Assembly: GCF_963678635.1 (NCBI RefSeq)
Contig: NC_087063.1
Coordinates: 56,798,759-56,862,758 of the forward strand
Origin: Symsagittifera roscoffensis
Taxonomy: Eukaryota; Xenacoelomorpha; Acoela; Convolutidae
Direction of reading: 5' to 3'
Length of the DNA: 64,000 bases
A program made the position numbers and the translations under genes. The notes under the pieces are model-generated. The model was not told the DNA's origin. It was given only the letters and a program-made list of their open reading frames with translations, and searched no databases. Shown here in pieces: positions 55,732 through 64,000 of this stretch; within the stretch, counting starts at the first letter, position 1; every line of letters begins with the position of its first letter.

Positions 55732-58251
55732 CCATCCCGTAAAAACCTCGTTAAAAATTCAAAAAAAAAAATTCGCGCGTGCAAACAAAGCAGCTGTTTT
55801 TTGAAAGAAAAAAACGGAACATTATAACGAGGTTTTATGCACCAGTATAAATTATTTTCTTGATTTAGTTATCAACTTCGTTTCGGAACTGAAAACGAAT
55901 CCAAATGCGTTTGGTTTCCAAGACTTTTACTCAAACATAGCGTGCGGCTTCCGTAACTTAAAAAATTCGAATAAGTAATAAATTGGCTGTTCCCACGTTC
56001 GACCAAAGTACCGAAACATCACAAAACTACATTAAATTATTCGTTTTAGTTATTCATTCTTTCGGTCATGAAGAGTTCCCGAAAAAAAAGCAAACAGATT
56101 TATCAAGCAGACTCAATTTTTTAATCAAACGAGCCGATAATTTCGAGTTTAATTTACGGCTCCAATTTTCACGAAATAGATTGATAGATAGTGACGATTC
56201 TTCAGATGATAGTGATGAGACTAAGAACTCAAGGGCGATTGAAGCAAGTTTAATTAAAAATTACCTAACCCCGATTTTGCCCTGAAATTATTTACAAAAC
56301 ACCCATGATGACCAAAAATACTAGTCATACAATTTCCATATATGGAAAAATGCTATTCATACACTTTCCATACAATTCCATACGTACAAAAAATTGCATG
56401 AGAGGTGTATGATTAGTATTTTTTCATATATGGAAATTGTATGACTAGCATTTTTCCATAAACCAAAAATATTGATTTTTTACATTTTAATTTCTCAAAA
56501 TTTTTTGGTTCTGTTTGTAACCGAACACAAATAACATAAACCTTGATTACTCAAACGTAGTAACCAACGGTTTGGCCTTCTCGCATTAAAAATGCATTGT
56601 AAACAGCCTGATATGTGTTACTTCTGTCTCAGACAAATAAGCTAACGAAAGTGATGAATTTTTAAATTTTGGCAATAATTTTCAATGATGATTTTTTTTC
56701 TAAAATTTGAATTTCTAAATTACCAGACATTGATCAAGGCATACAAAAACATGTCATACAAAAAAAGAGGAGTCTTGAAGAGAAAAGAAAAAAAATCCAA
56801 TATTAGTATATCCAGGACTACGTTATACACACAAAAAATTAAATTTTGCATGCAAAAATTTCTTTTCAAAAAATGTTTGTTTGAATACGAAAATCAATTT
56901 GCGGTTGAAAAAAAAACGCAAAAAATTTTTAGAGGCAATTTCAAAAATTTTTGTCGTCGCCATCAAAAAAATGCATATATGAAAATTGTATGACTAGTGC
57001 GTTTTTTCAGAAAACAAAAATAAAAAAAGTCAAAGTTTTCAGTCGTAGCAGCTCAAAAAACGCTTAAATGTTTTTTCAGCAGCTGAATTGATTGTTCAAA
57101 CTTTTTTTCACAAAAAACGTTTTTTTTAAAAAATTCTAATCATACAGTTCCCATATATGGAAATTGTATGGTTAGCATTTTTTTTTCATACCATTTTTTC
57201 CCTTTCTTTATGAAGAGATACCAATTTCGATACCAAAACAACTATAAAATACCTTTAAACTCGATTAAACTCATTTTGTAAAAATGTATGAAATTTGTAT
57301 GACTAGCATTTTTCCACAGACTAAGTGTATGAATTTGTATGATTAGCATTCTCGGTCTATGAAGGTCAACCCGGGCAAAGGCTATAATTTATGAAATGGT
57401 TCACCGATTAATAAACAAAACCAGAACCAAGTTTCACAGAAAAAAAGAGCGACTGGAAAATGTTCGATTTGAATGGTCAGACCTGTAAACGCCATTTTTC
57501 ATGACGGCGCGCATACCAACTTGTTTTTTGAGTTTGGTTTGATTGTCATACCGCAACCCGGGTCGAGATCCCGCTCAAAAACAGCTCAAGATTTGAGCGG
57601 TTTGAGTGGTTTTACAGCAAGATTTGAGAGGTTTGAGCAGTTTGGGCGGTTTTTTGCACAAACCGCTCGAAACCGTTCAAATCTTGCGCGGTTTTTGAGC
57701 GGTTGTTTTTAAGTAAAAACGTTCAAAAACCGCTCAAACTGCCCATTTTGAAGCAATATTTTGAGCGTAACTGTCTAAAAAAACGGCTTAAACCACTCAA
57801 ATTTTGCTTCGAATTATGTAAAACACTCTCAACTCGGGAACGTATGCTGCTTCAATAATACAGAATCGGAACGGCTTGGTAAACCATAAAGATAAGTGAG
57901 AGCTCAAATAAGAACAACTTGTTGGTAAACTCTTATTTTAATCTTCTGATCGAATAGCACAATGTTATGACTTCATATGCGTACAAGGTCAACCCACCAA
58001 CCTTAATTGCTCAAAGTAGTAAGCTTATTTTTGAGGACCCCTTATTTTTTAGGACCCCTTATTTTTTAGGACCCCGTAGGACCGGAGTTTCAAAGTCCCT
58101 GTGGGACTATGTTTGAGTTTTAAAGTCCCCCCATGGTACTAAATGGTTCCATTCTAATGAGGTCGCGTCTTTCTTTGCAGGTTTTGTTTCCTCATGTTCG
58201 TCTTCTTTTTGTTATTTTTTGTGATGTTCTTCCAGGGTATCTATTTTATCT
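55476..58251. repeat. Flank unit F3 of the tandem array
   Basis: The last array unit, containing all F1 features. It ends with CTATTTTATCT followed by CCTCTGGAATTAG, where F1 and F2 have GATTGTTCTG or GATTGCTCTG instead. It carries one extra copy of the AGGACCCCTTATTTTTT motif (three in a row near 58035-58075) compared with F1 and F2. Confidence 0.85.
55983..56285 (+). pseudogene. F3 + strand ORF with acidic Ser/Asp tail, unknown
   Basis: A 100-codon open frame, the longest version of the ORF seen at 43637-43855. N-terminal part VIHSFGHEEFPKKKQTD, middle SSRLNFLIKRADNFEFNLRL, then SDDSSDDSDETKNSRAIEAS. F1 and F2 have indels in an A homopolymer that break the N-terminal part. It may be a fragment of a host or transposon gene trapped in the unit. 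No family recognised. Confidence 0.4.
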
Positions 58252-59446
58252 CCTCTGGAATTAGCAGTCTGTTCCTTAGCTTTCTGGTTTTGGATATTTG
58301 TAACGAGGAGTAGCTAAATGCTCGCCTAGTTTTCACACCTGTATTTTGTGGTTGCTGAGGTTGTAGGAATTGGGGTAATCGTAGGTTCAGCGACTCTTCT
58401 TTTGATCACTACTTCATCCTCCGACTATTTGTGGAGATTATGGAGATCATGCTTAACTTCCGCCGGAAGTCGTGGGTAAATCAATTTTTTTACGATCTAA
58501 ACATGCGTGTTGGACGTTTTCCCAAGAGTATTTCGTTCCTGTGTAACATTCGCCCGGAGGATACATATCGACGGAAAATAAAGCTAGGTTCTAAGACGAC
58601 TGGCCAACGTCTAAACAGACCTCTAAATGCTTTTCACCACCTCTACCAAGCCAGTTCTTTTGGTGGTCTTTCTAACATCGGGTCGACAAAAACGTTAATG
58701 TTCTCCGGCTTCGACCAGAACGCTCAAATTAACTTAATTACATGCAGAAATAGTGAGCTCATGGCTGGGTCTCAGTATCCCCAGACCACAAGGTCACTCC
58801 TAAAAACAGGGCTACTACTATTTATTGAATTATTATTGTTTTTGTTCAGTAGAAAAAAATCATCATCTCCATCGAAGATGGATCAACCCTTTCCCCCAAC
58901 TCCTAGCTTCTCCTCCTAGCGAAATGAATTCAGATGTTAATTAAATTCAATTCAAGACATAATAGGGAAGCTAAAAGTTTGTATAAACGGCTAAAAGTTT
59001 CAGTCCCGAGACCCCTCCGGATTCTTGAATTCGGAGTAATAAGACCTTTATCTTCCTCCCGGAAGGCTGTCTCCCACCCTTCACCGTTGTTCGCAACGGC
59101 TTTGCAACTATTGTAGCGACACAATAGTTGCAACTCGGAGCGTTCTCTGTCACTTCGGTTTTTCTCTGATTCCGATCCTCAGTTTTTTCGTTGTTATCGT
59201 CGTCGCAACTAATGTTGTTGTGTTTATTTCAGTTTCTTCTCCAAAATGGCCGTTTCTGACGTTTCTTAGAATTGTTACGTCATCAATTGTTACGGTGTAT
59301 TCGTTCCTTCCTCCACGACTTCGTTTTCATCGTTCTTCTCCCTCGTGCCCTTCTCGTTGACCTCAGAAGCAGGATCCATCATTAGATAATCCCCTTCTTC
59401 CATGTCTGCGGGTATACACCAGTCTTCTGTCGATGGATTGTGTGGC
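58252..59446 (-). other. Element C 3' non-coding region, probably including its LTR
   Basis: About 1.2 kb downstream of the last pol sequence. A + strand ORF at 58431-58919 (162 codons, hydrophobic near its end) has no support from motifs or neighbours and is probably chance. Two perfect hairpins lie at 59084-59133. LTR ends cannot be defined without the second copy. Confidence 0.45.
59084..59133. repeat. Two adjacent perfect hairpins
   Basis: 59084-59099 is CCGTTG-TTCG-CAACGG, a six-base stem with a TTCG loop. 59102-59133 has 13-base arms, TTGCAACTATTGT and ACAATAGTTGCAA, around a six-base loop. Both are exact. They are in the non-coding end of element C. Confidence 0.8.
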
Positions 59447-59725
59447 TTAATGTTCTCGTAGTGGGTGGGCGGCTCGGCCAGTACTCAGTCTATAAAAGCG
59501 TCCCTCCTGGTGCACTTCCGTAATCATAAAGGGTCCCCTCCACTTTTTTAGGAGCTTTTTCGTTCCTCTTGGTAGTATAACGTTCTGAAATACCCATACG
59601 TAGTCTCCCACCGAGTAAGCTTTTGCACCAGCTGCTTTCTTGTCGAATTTTTTCCTCTGCCTTGCCTGTGCTTGCTGAGTATTTTGTCTACACAAATCTT
59701 TCAACTCCTGTTGACGTCTGATCAC
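59447..59725 (-). pseudogene. Element C integrase C-terminal (GPY/F-like) region
   Basis: A 92-codon frame starting with a charged helix (RRQQELKDLCRQNTQQAQARQ) followed by YSVGDYVWVFQN and KKLLKKWRGPFMITEV. The W-RGPF block is the GPY/F module found after the integrase core in many Gypsy elements and likely helps DNA binding or multimerisation. It is separated from the core by a frameshift near 59725. Confidence 0.75.
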
Positions 59726-60873
59726 ATCCTCACGTAGACCTGTGGAGACGTTTTCTTTCCCTCATACTCTGGGTAGAAAAAGGTTAAGGGTAAAGAATTC
59801 TCGTGTCCAGTTAGCATGATGTGTGGACTAACTCCAGTGGTGGAATGTTGCGTGATATTATAGGCTCCCATCACCTGTGGAAGGTATCTGTCCAAATCGG
59901 TCATGTACCTGGAACAATATACTCTCAGCATCGACACTAACGTCCTGTTCTGTCTTTCCACTAAGCCATTCGTCTGTGGATGGTATGTCGTGGAGTGAGC
60001 CTGAGCAACCTGTGAGCGTCTCATAAACTCTTTCGTAAGCTCTTCTACGAAAGCTGTTCCATTATCCGATTGAAACGTCATCGGACAACCATGTCTCGCT
60101 ATCCACGTATTGATTAGGTGGTCGCATGTCTCTTCCGCCGAGGCAGTTATGCAGGGCACGGCCTCTGCATACTTCGTGAAATGATTTATCATGACCAACA
60201 CCTGATTAAAACCACTGTCTGTCATGCATATCTTTTGGTGATCTATCTGCACCACCTCGTTGAATTCAGACGATTCGATCGATTGTAAACGAAATCGCAA
60301 TTTCCTTGGATCCTTGACCTGTTGGCATGACAGACATGCTGTTACCCACTTCTCGCATGACTTTTTCAATCCAGGCCACTCAAAGCGCTTGAGGATCCTC
60401 TGATACACTTTGTCGATCCCCTCATGGACCATCTGATCATGCGACCTGAATAATAGTTCTGTCTGATAGAGTTGCGGCAACACTATCGCGTTATACTTGT
60501 ATAGGACTTCGTCTTCATCTCTTCTCTTGCAAGTCACAATCCCGTCCTTGTTCAAGTATAAGCTCCCCTCCTTCTGCATGAAGTACTGTCTCAGGATACG
60601 GTAACTGTCTTCTTCGAGGTCTCCTTTATCCGGAGAACCATTCTCGATCCACCTTTTCAGGTTGCCTGTCATGCGATCATTTCTCTGCGCCCTTAGAAGA
60701 TCCCAGAGACTGTATCTCGCCTTCATGTACGTCTTCATTACTCTCATCTGACTATTCAGCTCATTGGGCTGGTGTGTGTCTTCTTCCATCTTCACGCACC
60801 AAATCTTCGCCAACGGCTGTGTTTCTTGCTTGAACGGCTGAAGATCAGTCCTGACGACCTCTTTTTGTGGCAA
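59722..60873 (-). pseudogene. Element C integrase with N-terminal connector
   Basis: An open frame of 383 codons. After a polar connector it has a zinc-binding domain (HDQMVHEGID ... CLSCQQV) and a core with the full triad: VQIDHQKICM, TFQSDNGTAF and TNGLVERQNR, with 35 residues between the second Asp and the Glu. SPHIMLTGHENSLP closes the core. By family knowledge it inserts element cDNA into chromosomes. It is the longest intact-looking pol segment in the window, broken only at its C-terminal end. Confidence 0.85.
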
Positions 60874-60899
60874 TAGACTTATCGAACGTTTCGATACCG

Positions 60900-61890
60900 C
60901 TATTGTTTCAAATCATCCGCTGCGTTGTCAAAGACCTTCTCACTTGGTATGAGGTAGCGATCACTATCAGGGTCCTGGTACATCTCCCTATCCAGATCCC
61001 TTGCACGAGTTTCCACTAGTAGTGTGTGGATCGCTAGTTCGGACAGTTCTGATCCCGAGCTCGAGTTCCTGTCTGAGTAGGTGTCAATTCCTGAGTTTCG
61101 GGAGTTGTCATCTGTTGAGGAGGTTCTGATGGAGTGTGCACCCTCCTCCAGATCATGTCTGTTCCTTCTTCGCATCCATCTGAACTCCCCGGACAAAAAT
61201 TTGTTCCCCAGGTCCTGTTTTTCATCAGGAACTTCTTCATCCATCTTGAAGGGACAAACTTCCTTATCCCGGGTGTTGTTCTTGTAATCGATGGCGCCCC
61301 TCATTGTTCGTCTCCCCGGACAAACAATCTTGCACCAGGTTTCGTTTTATCTTTACCCCTTCTTTATCCTGGTCCACAAAGGTAACAGTTTTCCTTCGCG
61401 TATTGCTCCCCTGTTCTTTCCGTCCGTTCGAAGTACTGGTTAAAACCTCATGTGGTATTCAGGATACTAGTTGCTGAACTATTGTCCTACAATCCCTCTC
61501 GTTATCTTCGTGTTGTCGTCTGGACGGCATGATCTTCACCTTCTCCCTGACTGTTAGTGATGACACTGCTGCTGTCCACTCAGGGTCACTTCTCTTTCTA
61601 ACAATCCACCCAGCCTCTGCATCACTTGCGGTGAGACCTCCACCGTTTTGTCCAGTAATGAGAGGCTGTTTATGTTCATGCGAGAGAGTTCTTGCTGGAC
61701 CAGATTCGAGCGCAGCAACAGATCCAAGGGCACCGGGTCCCTTTTGGATAGGATTTTTATCTCGGCTGCTTTCTCTACAGGTAACTCAGGGTGTCCTGGA
61801 ATCGGATGTCCAGGTTTGTCCAACCATCTCGTTAAGGGAAGCGCTTCATAAGTTTCTTTGTCCAGAAACGAGATTCCCTCCTTAATTTCT
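60900..61890 (-). pseudogene. Element C connector between RNase H and integrase
   Basis: Frames 61823-61554 (LSKRDPVPLDLLLRSNLVQQ) and 61304-60900 (acidic, with SSGSELSELAIHTLLVET and YQDPDSDRYLIPSEK) lie between RNase H and integrase. The sequence is polar and acidic with no catalytic motif. Between 61550 and 61305 nothing clear is seen, and the pieces are in different frames. Confidence 0.5.
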
Positions 61891-61907
61891 GCCTGATTGG
61901 CTTGCTT

Positions 61908-62661
61908 CTAATCCAATCTTTCATAGAACTCAGTTTTCTTGCTGAGGTTGTCAGCATTCTGGTGTTTATCACGCATCCTGTGTTCGATTATCATATGGTA
62001 GCAATCTAATCTTACTTTCCATCTACCAAAAAAACTCTGATCCATCGAGTAGGTCTTCAACCAGGATAACGCTCTGTTGTCTACGCGTAACTTAAAGGGA
62101 GCGCTCCCCGCGGTATTTTTCCACAAATGTGACTACTGCAAACATTAGTGCTTTTGGTGCACCATATTTCATCTCAGTGTCACTCAAGACCTTGCTGCCG
62201 TATGCAATGGGACGGAGAACCGTTTTTCCATTCCATTCTTGCTCCTGATGCAATATTCCTGAGACGGCTACTACCGATGCGTCTGTATCAAGAACATACA
62301 TGCCCTTTTCTGTATGCATGCCTAGCACTGGCGCTTCGCACAGTTCCCGCTTTATGTTCTCGAAGGCAACTTGTGCTTCCTCGTTCCATTCGAACTTTGT
62401 CCCTTTGTTGCGCATCAGCTTCTGCATCGGATACACCTTGTCCGCATATCCTTTTATGAACTCCCGGTAGCAGTTGGCAAACCCTAGGAAGCTCAGGAGC
62501 TGTGTGTCTGTTCTGGGAGCCTTCCATGTCAACACTGCTTCTACTGCTTCTGGGTCCGGCCTCACACCATGCCTGTCCACCATTCTTCCAGGTACTTGAT
62601 TGAATCCCTGAGGATTCCACATTTCGATGGTTTGCACTTCAAGCCTGCTCTTTTCATGCAT
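61908..62661 (-). pseudogene. Element C RT thumb and RNase H
   Basis: 62661-62092 reads RHGVRPDPEAVEAVLTWKAP and LSFLGFANCYREFIKGYADK (thumb-side blocks), then the RNase H motifs YVLDTDASVVAVSG and RPIAYGSKVLSDTEMKYG. The reading continues in 62126-61908 with FKLRVDNRALSWLKTY and HQNADNLSKK. A frameshift near 62110 splits the RNase H domain. In the block KALMFAVV the residue expected to be the catalytic Glu is Leu; this is inferred from the usual RNase H pattern. Confidence 0.75.
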
Positions 62662-63131
62662 CCAAAGACCTCATCGAGCCGATCAATGTGGTCTTCCATG
62701 GTCGGTGTTGCTATGACTACATCATCCACGTAACACATCACAAGATTCCCGTACTTCTTTGTCACTCTGGTCAAAGCCTGAGTCATCAGTCTTTGAAAAG
62801 TGGCCGTTGCGTTGCACAAGCCGAAGGGCATCCTCTTCCACTGGTACAACCCGGGTACGCATCTTTTATCGTTACCGCGTTCAAGTAACGAAAGTCGCAA
62901 CAAAACCTAAGCTGCCCTCCTTTCTTTTTCGCCATTACTACCCCGCAAGCCCATGGCAATTTCGAGGGTTCTATCATGTCGTATTCGAGCAACATTTCCA
63001 TTTTTGCTCGGCACGCTTCCGACTTGTGTGGCGTCATTCGTCACTGTGCGGAACGGCGCCTTCTTCCAGTTCAATTTCGTGTATGACAAAGTTACAGCAA
63101 CCGATATCCCCCTTATGTTTTGAAAAAACAT
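62562..63131 (-). pseudogene. Element C reverse transcriptase, motif A region deleted
   Basis: 63037-62786 contains the fingers blocks YDMIEPSKLPWACGVVMAKK and LRFCCDFRYLNAVTIKDAYP. 62903-62562 contains LYQWKRMPFGLCNATATFQR and the intact catalytic loop CYVDDVVIATPTMEDH. DAYP is followed almost at once by GLYQW, so the roughly 40 residues normally between them, which include the motif A Asp, are missing. The 63131-62907 frame holds the upstream part shifted. RT identity is certain; activity is not possible. Confidence 0.8.
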
Positions 63132-63220
63132 CTGCGTTCCGATTTAAGAAGTCCCGCAATTTTTCAAAATCTCCCTCACCTATTTTCCTCTTTTAAATGT
63201 TCTATCTCCTATCTCAGATT

Positions 63221-63541
63221 CTAGTTCATATGACGAGGGGCGTTCCAGAAAATTCGAAAAGCTCGATAAGCCGTCGACCGTTTTGGATTCATTGAAAACA
63301 ATTTATGAATAGATTTTAATTCATTAATCCTCTTTAAAATTTTATCTTTATTGGCATGATAAGGACAGTCTTTCACACTATGTTTCTTCAAGTTTTGTGT
63401 CTCCTCATAGTCGGTCCTCATCGGCAAAGCGTAACCAAGCTTCTTTCTACGCTGGATTGAAACCGTGGTGTCCAGTGTGTTCAATAACACACTGACACAC
63501 AGTCCGTTTGGCGTTACCGAGAAGCTCCGGCCTAAAATCAC
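63221..63541 (-). pseudogene. Element C reading between gag and RT, unclear
   Basis: A 106-codon frame with a basic segment (LKKHSVKDCPYHANKDKIL) and no clear protease motif. It is in the place where gag C-terminus or protease would be expected. A Cys/His pair is visible but no complete zinc knuckle. The assignment rests on position only. Confidence 0.3.
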
Positions 63542-63584
63542 CGAGCTCTGACTATTTGGATTCGGTACTAAACAAACCTGTTTA

Positions 63585-64000
63585 CTATCGCTTAACGAAT
63601 TTAAATTTGTTGTCTCTTAAGCGTAACTCTCTCTGTTCCGCTTCTCTTGTCATTCGCGACAAGTTCTTTGCTATGTGCTCGTCCGTTCTTTCTTTCAAGC
63701 GTTTTTCGCTCCTACCAACTTCTTGTCTATTGCGGTTTATTTCTTCCCGCAGAATTTCTCTTTCAATGTGAACTGCCCTTTCTAGTTCACTCATTCTTAT
63801 GGACATCTGTTCATTTTGTTCTCCTAAACTGTCCACTATGTTTTTTAAGGCTTCTTCTAGTGCTGCCCCGTTATCCACGAGTGGCGTCACTAGTGGCGGT
63901 GTAACCCTGTCGGTCCCACGTAATTTCGTTCTGGTCGAGATCCAGGCCTTGACTCTCTGCCTCGACGTATTCTCATTATCCACCTCAGGATCCGCCAATG
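63585..64000 (-). pseudogene. Element C gag-like coiled-coil region, open to the window edge
   Basis: A continuous minus frame reaching the right edge with no ATG at its apparent start, so it extends beyond the window. It has a polar start, then a helical part with SLGEQNEQMSIRMSELERAV and a Glu/Arg-rich coiled coil (REEINRNRQEVGRSEKRLKE). Position upstream of RT and composition fit the N-terminal part of gag. It could also be an unrelated coiled-coil sequence. Confidence 0.45.

Larger units (their letters stand above)
58252..64000 (-). mobile_element. Element C: Ty3/Gypsy element, runs off the right edge
   Basis: Minus-strand order from the right edge: gag-like coiled coil, RT, RNase H, connector, integrase, GPY/F-type tail, then non-coding sequence expected to hold the 3' LTR. 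Its base composition is more balanced than that of A and B, and its proteins belong to a different Gypsy lineage. The other LTR is outside the window, so LTR limits cannot be set. Several frameshifts and an RT deletion show it is inactive. Confidence 0.8.

Noticed and set aside
43881-57350. CRISPR-like array from repeated palindromes
   Set aside because: Spacing is irregular, there are only a few copies per unit, no cas genes exist, and the setting is a eukaryotic genome.
58431-58919. 162-codon + strand ORF next to element C
   Set aside because: It is antisense to the non-coding end of element C, shows no domain, and has no counterpart in the window. Its hydrophobic patch is a low-complexity stretch.
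59281-64000. Host gene on the + strand of the element C region
   Set aside because: The + strand ORFs here (for example 61529-61885 and 62759-63196) are reverse-complement shadows of clear minus-strand pol sequence.

Overview
The window looks like a piece of an AT-rich animal genome. Its one host gene has spliced exons with GT-AG introns, there is a 200-base assembly gap (1550-1749), and almost everything else is Ty3/Gypsy-type LTR retrotransposons in several states of decay. I see no bacterial gene organisation, rRNA, CRISPR array or standalone intact tRNA, and I cannot name the species. All functional calls come from motifs read in the sequence; no database search was possible.

Layout. 1-11368: the 3' part of a host coiled-coil gene on the + strand, with four visible exons (1997-2176, 8789-8911, 9549-9679, 10144-11368) that join in phase and end at a stop. 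Its 6.6-kb intron holds a degenerate antisense Gypsy element (E1, 2595-8308). E1's left LTR is split by a 968-bp inverted-repeat element, and a tRNA-like SINE candidate lies next to E1. 12349-29807: element A (+), an unusually long (17.5 kb) LTR element with matching 378-bp LTRs. Its order is gag, protease, RT, RNase H, integrase, a small ORF, an envelope-like ORF ending in a membrane segment, then a further ORF of unknown function. 30943-43063: element B (-), a relative of A lying tail to tail with it. B keeps its 5' LTR, gag, integrase, small ORF and envelope-like ORF, but has lost protease, RT and RNase H and carries a rearranged internal duplication.

43064-58251: a tandem array written F1-T1-F2-T2-F3. 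T is the 5' end of a B-type element (LTR, leader, start of gag). F is about 2.8 kb of non-element flank holding palindromes and broken + strand ORFs. The T/F junctions are identical in T1 and T2 and lie on a four-base ATCT microhomology, so the array is a segmental amplification and not a set of separate insertions. T1 and T2 each carry an internal 1-kb leader duplication that B lacks.

58252-64000: element C (-), a different Gypsy lineage that runs off the right edge. It keeps DD35E integrase, a GPY/F-like tail and RNase H blocks, but its RT has lost the motif A region.

No retroelement here looks intact. The points most worth following are the A/B family, with its extra ORFs around an envelope-like gene, and the microhomology-born array with its palindrome family.
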